Positions 33,776 through 46,980 are shown, numbered from the stretch's first letter. The stretch is DNA of 64,000 bases from Schistocephalus solidus (GCA_017591395.1 WEDG01004500.1:140001-204000), one strand, 5' to 3'. Notes: generated from the letters alone by a model not told the origin. A program made the numbers and translations.

Positions 33776-34860
33776 TTTTTGGATGTCAATTACGACGCCG
33801 AAGCATGTGCGATATCCTTTTAACTTCTTCAAAACATTTTCGGAGGATATGAAAGGGCTGAGGATGGAAAAAGAAAAGTTGAAGAAACCTCCTCAAATTT
33901 TACCCGAGCACAAGCAGTCCCTAACGGTGGAACATTATAGGGACAAGAGCACATACACATGCACAGCTTTCGTAGCCATCACATCCAATATGAATGATGG
34001 CGCTACGTTCCCCGAAGCTCAATTAAGCCGTTAAACAGTCTCCAGTAAGGAAAGAGGGCCACCAGCAGGGATCCTAGAAAATGAATAAACAAGTTTCGGA
34101 AGACAAAGGTAATATGTCATCCAAAATTGTTAGTCCCAGAAGCCCAGCGTCGGACAAAAATCACTCTCATGTTTAAGTGCCAGCATCCAGGAGTAACGCC
34201 ACCTCTGTGAACCCTCACTCCTAGCGTGGGCGGGCAAATTAGGACCTCGCCCATAAATCTTAAGCGAAATATCGTAATACTGGGTGTCCCAGAATCCATA
34301 TCCTGCATTCCGAAGGAACGAGTGACACACGATCAAGATCTCCTTCATGAATATGCCAGTGCAGTCCTGAAGAAAGGGGACATTTGACCGTGCAAAATCT
34401 TTCCGACTAGACAAAGCAGACCCCAGCCGCGACATGAAAATATCCCCAAGGCCTCTTACAAATACTTTAGACAAAACGAAACCCAGGCAGCGTTTCTATA
34501 AGAAGGAATAATGAACTTACGGGGATCGCACAAACAAGTGTTTTTTCAGCCGGACTACGAGCCGAGGGAACGGCTGAAAATTAGGGAACGACGGAGAGAA
34601 TTGAGGGCGAGAATTGGCAGAGGGGAGAAACGGCTGAAAATCAAAGATGATCAAAAAGTCCAGATACATTTGTACTTCCTATGGCAAAAACTTTTAACAA
34701 TGAAGGCTGGGTCCCCCCGATGAATCGATCCTTGAAAGTTATCTCCGCAAATGTACAAAGCCTGTTGAACAAGTTGGATGACCTTATAAACGTAGTGGAT
34801 GATATTAAACCAGACGTTATGGCTTTCACTGAAACGTGGCTCACTGCAGACATAACTGAT
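33776..34860 (+). pseudogene. ORF1 remnant and start of EN of the A' element
   Basis: A degenerate ORF1 includes NIVILGVPESISCIPKERV (LINE ORF1 RNA-binding region) and FFQPDYEPRERLKIRERRRE, the basic ORF1 C-terminus. The ORF2 start follows: SLKVISANVQSLLNKLDDLI and DVMAFTETWLTADITDS, where the frame is cut by the B tail insertion. Stops occur throughout ORF1. Confidence 0.8.
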
Positions 34861-35041
34861 TCACCGGGCACCTGTGTTAACGCGTCCCTGTCCAGAACTT
34901 TAATTACTTAATAAGCTGCAGTTTTTTCTCCTGAAAACACCTGAAACAACCATCAGGAGTTTTTTCACTGTCAACTTGACCCTCTACTGTATATATTTTT
35001 TGGACCTTGCCTGTAAACTGGCAATAAATAAATAAAATAAA
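34861..35041 (+). mobile_element. Family B tail insertion inside A' endonuclease
   Basis: A 181-bp 5'-truncated B end. It starts at TCACCGGGCACCTG and ends CTGTAAACTGGCAATAAATA plus an A-rich tail. It is nearly identical to 27661-27848. It sits between ITDS and MSLRGYQHF of the EN, which are adjacent blocks in other A copies. No long duplication is seen here, in contrast to the 27-kb insertion. Confidence 0.92.
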
Positions 35042-35697
35042 ATGTCACTCAGAGGATATCAGCACTTCAGGAGAGATAGACCAAGTCGAGGAGGAGGAGT
35101 CATAGTTTATGTCACTCGCAAGCTGACCGCTATTGCTGACATACACATTCCATCACGTGATGTGGAAGTCTTAGGCATAAATATATCTGCTAAGTATTCC
35201 AGACCACTGACGATATCGGTTGTGTACCGTTCGCCTTATCAGACTTCAGATCAGGATCTCGTTCTCATAACGGAACCCTTCAAAGCCAGTGAGAAGAGAG
35301 ATGTCCTCATTGTTGGGGATTTTAACGCTCCTGGTTTAGCCTGGAAAACATGGACTGCACAGGGAATGCCAGATAACTTCAACCACAAACTATTTTAATG
35401 GGCAATAGACAAACGTCTCTGTCAGAACGTCATTTTTGGAACACGGATTAGAGAAGGACAACAGTCAAACTGTCTTGACCTGATTTTTACACGAGATGAG
35501 GACAATGTGCTAGACCTATAGGATCGACCGCCATTAGGGTCAAGTGATCACATTACGCTGTGCTTCGAGTACTCCCTGTTTTCCAAAACAAATTTACCCG
35601 ATACATGGGAAAGAAACATTTGGAAGGGGGACTACTCTCTTATGAGAAGACAAATGTCAGAGATATCCTGGGAAACAGAACTATATGGTGGAAACAA
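35042..35697 (+). pseudogene. EN remainder of the A' element
   Basis: The frame continues MSLRGYQHFRRDRPSRGGG, ISVVYRSPYQTSDQD, VLIVGDFNAPGLAWKTW; after a TAA at 35396 it reads IREGQQSNCLDLIFTRDED and LGSSDHITLCFEYSLFS. Catalytic GDFN and SDH motifs remain. It stops at the C insertion. Confidence 0.88.
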
Positions 35698-38282
35698 TAA
35701 ATAAATAAATAAATAAATTGTATATTTAAGGCCCAGAGGTCCCATCATTACAAACTTAGTACCGTGGTTTAAATAAATACAAAGTGGATAATTGCTGCAC
35801 TATGTGAGCATCCATATGAACAGCAGAAATGAGTAGTATGGTAAACATATCCGATTCAAATGATTTGCCATTTTTAAAACAAAAATCAACAATCTTTGGC
35901 ATATACGGTGAACTGGAAAAGAAGCAGTAAAAAAACTCCTATGGTTAAATCGGAGGCGGAGTTCGGCGAGCCGCCAATTTAAAAAAAATAGGAGAAAAAA
36001 ACTGCTTCACTAAAAAATTAATAGCTAAATGCAATGGGATAGTATTATGATGTTGCTGACTACGTTTGAGTGTTCGGGACGCTCCTTGTCGGGTGAGAGA
36101 TAATATAGCAGTCAGAGCGACTGATTATAAACACCAGTGGAGGTGAGAGAGGACGAACTCATCGTAGACAACATGGTCGAAACGAAGACGGGACAGTAGA
36201 GGTCACGAGATCATCATCAAGATGCGACCTTGCTGACTGTATAGTCCATCACCACAGAGGCGAAACCATCAGAACCCACCTCGATCATCAACAGAACCTG
36301 GAGACTATCGTCAGGGTTGCAAATTCGGAGGTAAGTATGAAGGTTGTCAAGAGTTGGCAATGCTAGTTTAAAAGAGGGGAAGAAAAAGTAAATGCAAAGA
36401 TTGACTATGCAGAGGATGATGGAAATATAATAAGAGACCAATATAATATCAAGGGAGCTGCCTCAAATACCAGGAGGACCCTTTTCAAAATCCAAAAGTT
36501 GCGAGTTTGGGAAGGAAACAGACAATAAGGACTTTATATCTGCCGAAACAGGAAGCAGAGACCGGCTTCGAGTCTTCTAACCCACAGAAATTTAATGTTT
36601 GCTAACTGGCATCTATCCGTATAGGAGAAACTGGATCCAGGAAGAGAAAATAGTCTTCGAGTAAAAACCCTCTGAACTTTTTCAATCTTACTGCGGTCAG
36701 AGGCGTTCATCAGCCCAAATAGGGGACAGCAGTATTCGAGGATAGGAAGAACAAATATGCGATATAGGTTTAACTTTATTTCCGGAAGGAAGAAATTATG
36801 TGATATAAAACCACATATCTGTGCAGCCTTTGCAGAAATTCGATCTACATGAGGCGATAATGCTAGCTTATTCGTGTAACTTAGACCTAAGTCTTTTATG
36901 GTTGATCGTTCTAAAAGTGTACTATTTTGAAAATACTAGGGGTCCAGGAAGCTTTGCAGGGCCAAAACACATGAAACTGCTCTTGGATGGAGAAAATTCC
37001 ATCTGCCAAGTACAGCTCCAACGTGAGAGCATAAGTAGATCAGTGTTGATTTTGTCAACGCAACTATTAGCAGTGTCTTTAGAAAATGAATAAATGCACT
37101 TGAGATCGCCAGCGTAAACGAAATTTTGTGAATTTGTGAGTTAATTTGAAATTTCGTTAGTGTACAGAATGAATAGAAAGGGACCTAGAACGGTGCCTTG
37201 AAAAACGCCACTCGTGATCGGCTGAGGCGTCGAATAGCTATTACCTACTAAGACCTTCTGGCTGTGGTTAGACAAGTAGGAACCAATGAAGTCAAGGAGA
37301 GGAGGCCGGATGCCGAGGGCTTCCAGTTTCACTAGAAGACGTTTGTGCGGTACCTCGTCAAAGGCTTTGCTCAGGTCAAAGTAGATCACAACCACTGACT
37401 GTTGCTCGTTACGAAGGGAAGTGACGAGGTTAAGAAAAGCTAAGTGTCACACTTCGCATGATCTCCCAGGTAGAAAACCATATTGCGAGTCGCTTAAGAG
37501 TTTATTTTCTAGGCAAAAGTCGAGAATTTGATTAAAAATAATTTTTTCAAGAAGTTTTGCAAGAGCCGGGGTTTTTTGAACACCTCGATAATTATTTACG
37601 TCCGAACGAGATCCCGACTCGAAGACAGGAAGAATAATAGATGTCTTCCATGAGTCAGGAAAGAATCCGTTTAAAAGATAAACTGAAAACTCATGGCTAA
37701 GCAATCGGGGAAAGCTCGGCACTCTCTTAATAACTGAGTTTTGGAATACCGTCAGTTCCCCGAAGAGTGCGAGTTTTTCAGACGAATTATTTGCTTACGA
37801 ATTATTTCTAAGGAGAAAATCAATATTGCTGATAACATTCAATGAGGATGCCTGAAATGTCGGAACCGGTTCAGATTCCATCGTAAGATGATTTGCAAAA
37901 GAACGCACTAAACAGTTCTGCCTTGTCAGAGTCTTCCAGAACGAAGTTCTTATCTTCATTTAGTAATGGAGGAATTTCATAACCTCGTTTAGAAGAGGAT
38001 CGACGGCGGAACAGTTGAGCAACAGATTTTGCAGAGTTTGGCTCACTGAGTGCGCAAGATTACCCTCTGTCTGTCACGTGCAAGACGAATCTTAGAGGCT
38101 AATTCAAAAACATCTCTGTGATCCTTAGATGTACAGATAATGAACTAGTATATTGATCTTTCAACTGCTTCTTCAATTTCTTTAGTCGTGGCAAAAGAAA
38201 GTGAGGAACGGAGGATTCCGAGACGTAGGGCTTGACTATTTTGGTTGGCACAAGCTCCAGGATGTTATTTGAAACGACTGAC
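35698..38282 (-). mobile_element. Family C LINE inserted in A', minus strand
   Basis: A 2.6-kb element on the minus strand: linker (38284-38099), RT (37722-37447 and 37395-37141) and C-terminal part down to about 36217. A UTR follows, ending GGGCCTTAAATATACAATTT with repeated TTTA (35698-35735). The two flanks carry ACAATAAA at 35694-35701 and 38283-38290, a candidate 8-bp target duplication, though its AT content weakens it. It is 5'-truncated and lacks EN. Confidence 0.88.
37141..37722 (-). pseudogene. RT of family C (minus-strand copy)
   Basis: RT blocks: LLNGFFPDSWKTSIILPVFE, SDVNNYRGVQKTPALAKLLE, LLSDSQYGFLPGRSCEV, then after a frame change VVIYFDLSKAFDEVPHKRLL, SGVFQGTVLGPFLFILYTNE. 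The palm Asp pair would lie downstream, where the frame is lost around 37140. Architecture is jockey/CR1-like. Distinct from families A and B, for example YRGV instead of YRPI. Confidence 0.86.
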
Positions 38283-40270
38283 ACAATAAAGATTGGGTGA
38301 AATTGAGCTCGTTATTGAAAGGGATTGCTTTACCTTAACTGTCCTCTCAGGAGAAAGACAACCACAAACCGCCCAAAAGTGGATAAATTCAAACTTGCAG
38401 GCCTCTTTCAAAAAAAGAAATCGCGTCTGGAGGTGTAACAGACAAACCGGCTCCGATGCTCACTTATGGGAATATAAGCAGAATGTAACGTTTGTAAATG
38501 TGAGGCTACTAAGCTGCGGAGGAAGTTCGAACTTAACAAACTGCAAAATTCGTTGGAACACCCCAAAATGCTATAGGCTACAAACGGAGTACAAAGAGAA
38601 TTCAGGAAATGATTCCTGCCCTTAGGTCTGCAGACGGAAAACTGGAGACCGACGACCAGGTTAAAACAATCCCTTCTTTCTAAATTCTTTCAGACCGTCT
38701 TCACCCGAGAGCTTATAAATTATCTGCTATTCCACCAGTTTGTCAACTAATGTATTCCCCTCATTTTCCTTCCTCATCTACAACAGAGGACCTAGACCTA
38801 GATTTTTTAGCGACCATAGTTAGAACCGAATTACTTCGTATAAAGCCTGCCAAGTCGCCTGGACCGGATAGAATTCCTGCATTAGCACTTAAAGAACTTG
38901 CTGATGAACTGTGTTTTCCACTGTCCATCATATTCCAAAAGTCCTTCGAAGAAAGCAAAACTCCCGGAAGAATGGAAGTATGCATTCATCGCCCCGATCT
39001 ATAAAGGAGGTTCACGACTGGACTGTGAGAATTACCATCCTGTCAGTTAAACTTGCATAGCGTGCAAAATAATGGAGCGTATTATTTTCAAGAGGCACTT
39101 AATGCGCTATCTGGAAAACAACCAAATCCTATGTGCTGTCCAACACGGCTTCCGTCCAGGACGTTCCTGTCTCACGAGTGCCCTTCATTCGCACGAGAAA
39201 TGGAGTAAAGGCAGCAGATAAAGGGTCATCCATTAGATGTTGTATTTTTTGACTTCAAGAAGGCCTTTGATAGTGTACCACACGGGCTTCTTTTACAGAA
39301 GAGTTGAAACGTCGGAATCCGTGGAAAAATTTTCAATTGAATCAAGAGTTTCTTGTCTTTCAGAGTAAAAGAGAGTTGTTGTTGGAAACTCTAGCTCGGG
39401 ATGGGCAAAAGTACAATGTGGTATTCCACAGGGTTCTGTTTTGGGCCCCCTACTCTTCCTAATCTACGCGAGCGACTGTCTCAATGACCTAGATTGTGAA
39501 GCTGTCATGTTTGCAGATGACATTAAAATATGGACTGAAGTCAGCTGCGCTGATGATGCAAAAAGGGTTACAGTCGAATATCGAAAACCTAAGTGCCTGG
39601 TCGGCTAGGTGGCTGCTTAAGTTTATTGCATCCAAGTGCGTGATTCTACACATAAGCGCCAGTCGAAAATTATCTCTGAAACACCAGTACTTTATTTATG
39701 ACACTGCATTAAAATAGATAGAAACACAAAAAGATCTGGGCATGTGGACAACTGCAAATTGGATGTCCTCAGAACACTTTAAGAAAGCAGTACAGAAGGC
39801 AAAATGCACACTGCATTGGATCGGACGTTTAAAATATTCCCCCTGATCTCTTCGGAAAAGTCTTTGGCATCTTCGTGAGACCGCACTCAGATTACGGCAT
39901 ACCAGCCTGGATACCGAGGATGAAGAAAGATGTTGACCTCCTCGAACAGGTGCAATGGAAGGCAACGAAGATGGTCAACGGTTTTAAGATTTTTCCGTAC
40001 CAAGACAGATTGAAAAAACTTGACTTATTTCCTCTTTCCTACAGCTACGTACGGTGTAGCCTGCTCTGGACATTCCGGATTATCTGGGGCCATGATTCCT
40101 CCCTGAAATCGAAGGATTTCTTCGAGTATGCATGCACAACTCATCTGCGTGGTCGTCCTTACAAGGTCAAAAACAAACGCACGCGATTGAACCTCAGAAA
40201 GTTTTTTTCAGCCAACGAGTGGTACGACCTTGGAAATCGTTACCAAGTGAGTGTTTACCTCTGAAAGCGT
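38283..40270 (+). pseudogene. Linker, RT and C-terminal part of the A' element
   Basis: After the C insertion the A' reading continues: SNLQASFKKRNRVWRCNRQT (linker), AKSPGPDRIPALALKELADE, an SCLTSALHS-like block after frameshift, FDFKKAFDSVPHG-like block, QCGIPQGSVLGPLLFLIYAS, AVMFADDIKIWTE (FADD intact near 39515), ETQKDLGMWTTANW, RPHSDYGIPAWIPRMKKDVD, LRGRPYKVKNKRTRLNLRKF. At least five frameshifts or stops. A parallel minus-strand copy lies at 62.1-63.9 kb. Confidence 0.86.
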
Positions 40271-40554
40271 TTCAGGTTTTAAAGGAAGGCTTGATGACAT
40301 AATATTTGACAAAAGACGACTCTCACAAGATGATTAATTACAACCAGCCTTTTAAAATCTTTAGGTTTTAACTTTTCTTCCACAATGTTTTGCCTATAGC
40401 TGTGAACACGCATTTGAAGTGATTTTATGCTTTGACTCAAACAGTTTTTAAATGAGCACCATTTTTGTAAATTTGACTGTACACATGCAATGATAGTTTT
40501 AAATTAATAGGGTCATAAAGGGCAATGCTTGTAACCCTTCAGCATATAAAATAT

Positions 40555-41812
40555 ACAATATAACATCCCTCCAAATCCTCTGAAATCTCATGAGTTGCTC
40601 ACTACCAGTAATTTTTTTCTTATAAAATTCAGAAACAGATAAGATAACTGAATTAATCACACTCAGTTGGAACCGACAACATCCCAAATTCCCTTATTAA
40701 ACAGCTAAGTGAATATCCCGCTTTGTTGGGCAAAGTGTTTTTTATTTTTCTCGAGAATGGTTTCTTTCCTGAAAATTGGAAAACCTCTATTATTTTTCCT
40801 ATATTTAAATCTGGCTCCCACTCAGATGTGTAAAATTATCGCGGTGTTCATAAAACACGTTCTCTTGCTAAGCTCTTTGAAAAACTTATTAACCTACAAA
40901 TTACAGATTTTTGCATAAGCAAACAACTTCTTGGCTCTTTCCAGCATGGCTTTCTACCCGATTGCTCTTGTGAAACATGTCGCATTTCTTTTCTTATTCT
41001 ATTATCATCTCTTCAAAATACTCATCTATCTGTGGTCATTGTTTATTTTGACCTTAGCAAGGCCTTTGATAAAGGGCCTCATAGGAGACTCATGGCTAAG
41101 TTGGAATCTTGAGTACTATGTTTTCCCCTTACTGATTTCCTTGCGTCATATCGGAAACAGAAGGTTTGAGTGGGGTCCTCATTTTCAGATCAGACCCCTA
41201 TTGTAAGTGCTGTCCTACAAGATACCCTGCTAGGTCCTTTTATGTTTTTGCTTTACATAAATGATAGTTCATCAGCAGATAAATAATTAGTCTTTTATTT
41301 TATGCGAGAGATCTTAAATGTGTATGTTCCTCTAAACCTTCGGACCAACGATCCTTAGAAGAAATCCATGCAGACTTGCATAATCTTTCCGCATGGAACC
41401 CAACGGGACAAATGGAATTCTCACCTTCTACTTGTCATTACATGTTATTTTGGCTTGAGAGACTACCACAACCTGTTATTTTTCAAAGCAACCTTATGAC
41501 TAAATGTTCCATCATCAAGGACTTAGGTTAAATATAACAAATAATTTAGATATGTTGCCTCATGCCGATAGAATTACGGCCAAAGCTGCCCATATTGTGT
41601 TTTATTTCTTATAATTAACATCTTTCCTGAAATTCAATTAAGACTGTATCGAATGTTTCTCATTCCCATTCTTGAACATTGCTGTCCATTTTTTGGTTAA
41701 ATAACCGAGCGTGGCCGTTCTAAATTTGAAAAGGTTCAGATATATTTGACTCGGAAAGTCTTACCCCCGACACTTTCAACAACGGCCAACTAACTAACCT
41801 AAAATAACTATC
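40555..41812 (+). pseudogene. Family C LINE RT fragment, first tandem copy
   Basis: Plus-strand C sequence without linker or EN: FLENGFFPENWKTSIIFPIF, FDLSKAFDKGPHRRLM after frame adjustment, a palm remnant and the thumb to CTAAAATAACTATC at about 41812. Many stops. It is about 95-97% identical to 42230-43477 and shares its lesions, so the two arose by duplication of an already dead element. Confidence 0.82.
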
Positions 41813-43830
41813 CACGATAAATTGCAAAGCCTAAAAGAAGGCCTCCTCGGTTTCATAACATAAAAGACCTTTATATTAAATGCTGCTTCTTCCACGGTCC
41901 CAAACGTTTTTTGAAATCGACTTCAAAAATAACAAAAGCAGACTAAGGATCCGTCCATAAGTTCGTTATCTGTCCACTTAAGGATCGCACAAATATTCGA
42001 ATTAGCTTAAAAAAGGAGGATATCGCGAGATAGTTGTAGGGAGTCTCAAGAAATTGGTGATTCTAATACTTCCAGATCAGCTGATCAAGTCTTCCGTCTC
42101 CTTAATTCTGCTAAGTCTAACAGGGTTACTCCGCCTTTAATCGATTGCAATAATATTTTTGTCAAAGAGGATTTTGGAGAATTGGAATTGTTAAATTACT
42201 TATTTTCCGAACCTTTTACCCTTGAAACTAATCCCATCCCTTCAATTCCTCCAACATCTCATGGGTTGCTCACTACCACTAATTTTGTTCCTAGAAATAG
42301 TCAGAAACAGATAAGCTGACTTAATCAATCACACTCAGTTGTAACCAATAACACCCCAAATTCCCTCTTAAAACAGCTTAGTTAATTTTTCGCTTTGCTG
42401 GGCAAAGTGTTCTCAATTTTTCTTGAGAATGGTTTCTTTCCTGATAATTGGAAAACCTCTATTATTATTCCTATATTTAAATCTGGCTGCCGCTCGGATT
42501 TGCAAAATTATCGCGGTGTTCATTAAACACTTTCTCTTGCCAAGCTCTTTGAAAAACTAATAATCCTACAAATTACAGATTTTTGCATAATAAATCAATT
42601 TCTTAGCTCTTCCCAGCATGTCTTCCTACCTGATCGCTCTTTTGGAACATGTCACATGTCTTTCCTAATTCTATTAACATCTCTTTGTAATTTTAATCTA
42701 TCTGTGGACGTTATATATTTGGATCGCATTTAAGGCATTTGATAAAGCGCCTCAGAGAAGACTCATGGTTTATTAGGAAGCTTTAGGACTTTGTAGTCCC
42801 CTCACTGATTTCCTTGCGTCATATTGACAACAGAAGGTTTTAGTGGGGTCCTCATTCTCAGCTCAAACCCTTACTGTAAGCTTATCCTTCAAAGCACCGG
42901 GGTAGGTCCTCTTTTATTTTTGGTGTACGTTAATGATATTTCATCTGCAGCTAAACACTGAGTCTTTTATTCATGCGAAAGATCTGAAATGCGTATATTC
43001 CTCTAAACCTTCGGACCAACGATGCTTAGAAGAACTCCATGCAGACTTGCATATTCTTTCCGCCTGGAGCTCAACGGGACAAATGGAATTCTCACCTTCT
43101 ACGTGTCATTACATGTTATTTTGGCTTGAGAGACTACCACAACCAGTTATTTTTCAAGGCACTCATATGAATGAATGTTCCCTCATAAAAGAATTAGGTT
43201 AAATATACACAAATAATTTAGATATGATGCCTCATGCCGATAGAATTACGGCCAAAGCTGCCCATATTGTGTTTTATTTCTTATAATTAACATCTTCCTG
43301 AAATTCAATTAAGACTTTATCGAATGCTTCTCATTCCCATTCTTGAACATTGCTGTCCATTTTTTGGTTAAATAACCGAGCGTAGCCGTTCTAAATTTGA
43401 AAAGGTTCAGATATATTTGACTCGGAAACTCTTACCCCCGACACTTTCAACAACGGCCAACTAACTAACCTAAAATAACTATCGGTTCTGAGACTGGAGG
43501 CTGACTTCTGCCTCCTTTTTCACCTAAATAATAATTCAAATATTCCCCGAATTCCAGTCCATACCCCAGCTAGTCGTCCGTCGGAACTACGTTATTCAGC
43601 ACTGATTAAAACTCGTCCTTTATCCTTCCTTTCTTAACACTCTCTGTTCTTTGCCTCCAGGCATTGCTTTCCTTGGAATAACCTGACAATCGATATAAGG
43701 GTATAAAATCATCTGTCTACTTTTAAGTGAAGATTGCACATTTTTCTTAACAATGATTCCATTACTTTTTTTATTTTCCTCTACCTTCCCGAGCAGCTTT
43801 CTCCATGACACCGAGAAAGGACCATCGGAA
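41813..43830 (+). pseudogene. Family C LINE linker, RT and C-terminus, second tandem copy
   Basis: Starts with the linker also seen at 33330-33560 (AAATTGCAAAGCCTAA block) and continues through the RT (NGFFPDNWKTSIIIPIFKSG, then an LIAFKAFDKAPQRRLM-like block). The palm-region frame at 42933-43202 has SAWSSTGQMEFSPSTCHYML. A CTAAAATAACTATC segment at 43477 repeats that at 41812, after which this copy continues alone into the C-terminal domain (to about 43830). Non-functional. Confidence 0.8.
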
Positions 43831-44979
43831 ATTTAGAATTCCGTCTCCAAATTATGTCTTCTATGCATAGTTCCCACACGATGTACGATGTCTTCATAAC
43901 CCATGCCTTTTGTAAAATGCTCGCCAGAAAATTGTGTAGTATTGCGCGCTCATTTTAAAGCACCTCCGTTTCATTTGGCGATAAACATCATCAAAATTAC
44001 AATCTAAATACTGAGCTGTGCAGGCCTCAGATTCATCATCGATTCTCATGAACTCGCACTCCTGAACGCATTATGTTGATTTCTTCTTACGCAATTGACG
44101 GATCTCCCATTATCAGAAGCAACCTTCCATGCTGCTTCATATGCCCTCGCGGAGTAGTTTTGTTTTTCTTGCACATATTTTTTTCAAAAGATGATCTGCG
44201 CAGCCGACCATAATTTGGAAATATTGATGACTCCAAAGGCACCCTCGGTCTTCGCGTTTGTCATCTTTCATGACCCTTTGCAAACTGCTTCAACCTCGTC
44301 CGCCATTGCATCTGCTGCACCTAAAGGCGATGGTGCTGGCTGCTCTCACCTTCTCCCCGGTGTCGACCCTACGCGGACTGTCGAAGATTTTTTTGGATTC
44401 ATCTGTCGGTGGTCTGAGAAATCGCAATGAGAGTATCATGGTTGCTTCTCTGGCATTTCTACCATGACCTTCCCGATCTCTACGATTTTTTCCTCGTTCG
44501 ACCCTAAGCGTACTGACGATGCCCCCGATAGTTTCCCTGTCTAGCATCATTGACGGTTACGCTTATAGCTAGTCGATTCCCATTTGAATCAAATCTGCGG
44601 TGGTGAGAAGTAGCCCCTGTCGTTACATGATTTCTCCCATGATGATTTCTCCCATTCATGATGATTTCTCCCATCATATGCTCTCATCAGCATGTTGGTC
44701 CTACCTAATGCGTATTTTTGTCTCCCAGGAGCAAAGGATTTTCTCCTTAGAATCCCACAAACTCCATCTAGCCTATATTTTTTCATACCAATGCCCAAGT
44801 TTTTTTCACTGTCTGCTTTTTATATTTTTTTTTTGACAACAGTGTGTTATGTCATTTGTCCTCACCAAGAAGCTGACCTAAAATTTATAACTTAATTGTA
44901 CACGATTTTGCACTCGTTTTATTTTGTTCCAATGACAGTGTCCTTCCGGGTACTCAAATAAAACATTTATCTATTAGAC
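43831..44979. other. Unassigned stretch with a minor tandem repeat
   Basis: No domain is recognised. 44629-44682 holds three imperfect copies of a 15-19 bp unit based on ATGATTTCTCCCAT. Short open frames (for example 44191-44430) show no family similarity. Confidence 0.45.
44629..44682. repeat. Short tandem repeat, ATGATTTCTCCCAT unit
   Basis: Three imperfect head-to-tail copies are visible; spacing varies by a few bases. Confidence 0.8.
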
Positions 44980-46980
44980 AGAGTTTGTGCGGATGACAGC
45001 CGAATTTATAAACCTCATCGAAGATTGAGCAAAGGCTGGTCATCTTTCAAAATATTTCCAGTCTGTTTTCATTAGGGAAACTGAATTTTACCCTCCCGCG
45101 AGTGATTTCAAAGATAAGAGAATAATTGAGCAGCTCATTTCACCGAAAGGATTGTTCTTAATGAGCTGTTGGAGCTAAAGGGATCCAAATCATCAAGCCC
45201 CGGTGAGATATCAGCGTAACTGCTGAAGGAACTTGCCGGTAAGTTACCAAGTAGCTCTCTTTACTTGTCCGTGCATCTTTCGAGGCCGGATTTCTACCAG
45301 CCGGTTGAAAATCTGTATAAGGGTGACAGTCAGGTCTCTGGAATCATCTACAGGCCAGTCAACCTTACTTCCAGTTGCTGCAATATTATGGAAAAAATAA
45401 TTAAGCGACATCTATTGCAGTTCATTGAACAAGACCGTCTGCTTTCCGATTTCAAGCATGGTTTCCGTAGAGGCAGGTGCTGTGTTACCGACTTGCTCTA
45501 CTGCTTAGCATGTTGGAAAAAATCAGTTGATAGACGGAACACATATATGCAGTCACATAGACTACACGAAAGCTTTCCATAGCGTGCCTCGCCGCCACTT
45601 TATGTACAAACTCAGTTGTATAGGAATAAGGGGTGAGTTTCTGATGTGGATACAAATCTTCCTAATCGGCCACCCTCAAATTGTCTATGTCAGTGAGCAG
45701 CATTCGGCGAATGTTGCGATTGAGAGTGGTGTTACCCAAGTTTCCGTCATTGATCCTTCTCTGTTAATCATGTACGTCAACGACTGCGTCAATGAACTGG
45801 CTTGAGATTTCGCCATGTTTGCCGATGATATCAATATCTGAAGTATCATCCGACATGAATTTGGCAAAGAAAATTTGCAGACAAAATTAAACTGACCTGT
45901 GCAATGGTCGAGTTACATGCTTATGCCATGTCACATGAAAAAGGATAACTCCCTAAGAGTAAGCAGAATTAGATCACCGAACTGTATGATTTCGCGCCTG
46001 AACGGCATATTACTGCAAGAGATGGACGCCCAGAAAGACTTGGGTGTATGGATCACAAATTCATTAAAACCGTCGCTACACTTCTCAAACGAGGCTTAGT
46101 TAGTGATGTCAGTCCTATGCCTTATCAAACGTGTAGTCTCCTCTCTCGATGAAGACTGCTTCTCAAAGGCCTTCCAAACTTTAATGTGGCAGTAACTTGA
46201 TTTTCCCTCTAAGCATGAAAACCCTGGACCGGTAAGGATCACAGACTTCTTGAAAAAGTTCAACGGCTTGCAACCAAACTCGTAACCAGACAGACCTTTC
46301 TATCCTACGAAACCCAATTAGCTAAGCCCGTCCTTTTTCCTTTGAGTAACCGACAACTAAGGGTGACCTCGTACAAACTTTTCGCCTCCTATGCGGTTCG
46401 GACTGCTTCCTAACACCGGGAGACTTTTTTCGACCTACCAACCACAGCCAGCCTACTAGGTCATTCAAGTTACGTGTGAGGGGTGCCAAGCTGGACACAC
46501 GGCAGTCCTTCTTCTCCAGCAGGGTTGTTGAAGTTTGGAATGCTTTGCAAGGAACTGGATCAGCATTGCACTATCCACAAAGCTGCCTTCGAACTGTTGT
46601 CATCCTGATGCAATTGATTATTGTTTATAATCATACTTTACTCTTAAAGCGACGTTTCCTTGCAAAACTATTTGTATCCAACTCTATGCAAATTCTCTAC
46701 TGACATTCGCCATACCAACTGCAGACCAGAACTTATTCTTCTTTCCGTGTCTCGTACGTGCGCTTAAAGTACATACTGCATTACGTGCCATAGTGCGCAC
46801 CCATGTCTCCAATATTGCGAAGGCAGGAACTAGTTTATTTACCTGTACAGTTTTTAGATTTTGCTTGCAATTTTCGATGTTCCAATTTCCAGATTTTGAC
46901 ATAGTTCCACTGCATGTAACAAATAGGGAGTTCAAAGTTACCCACCTTCATTTCCCTCAAATAAACTGAAATGAGCTTTA
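44980..46980 (+). pseudogene. Family A LINE, 5'-truncated copy: RT and C-terminus
   Basis: Begins in the linker (KYFQSVFIRETEFYPPASDF). RT blocks: IYRPVNLTSSCCNIMEKIIK, DFKHGFRRGRCCVTDLLYCL, HIDYTKAFHSVPRRHFMYK (the usual AFD is AFH), ESGVTQVSVIDPSLLIMYVN (PQGSVLGP motif lost) and AMFADDINI followed by a stop. The C-terminal part has EMDAQKDLGVWITNSLKPSL and LDTRQSFFSSRVVEVWNAL. The 3' end at 46955-46980 is CCCTCAAATAAACTGAAATG, the A-type terminus. Confidence 0.88.

Larger units (their letters stand above)
33776..40500 (+). mobile_element. Family A' LINE interrupted by a B tail and a whole C element
   Basis: Plus-strand A' with ORF1 remnant (33776-34680), EN (34681-34860 and 35042-35696), linker (38283-38640), RT (38750-39720) and C-terminal part (39721-40270). 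Two later insertions split it: 34861-35041 (B tail) and 35698-38282 (C, opposite strand). Removing them restores a continuous EN and linker order. The 3' end lies near 40370-40500; it shares AACCAGCCTTTT with the A' copy at 62.1 kb. Confidence 0.87.

Noticed and set aside
35698..35735. TTTA repeats as an independent microsatellite
   Set aside because: The same motif with the same preceding sequence ends other C copies (60316 and 60832), so it is the element's tail.
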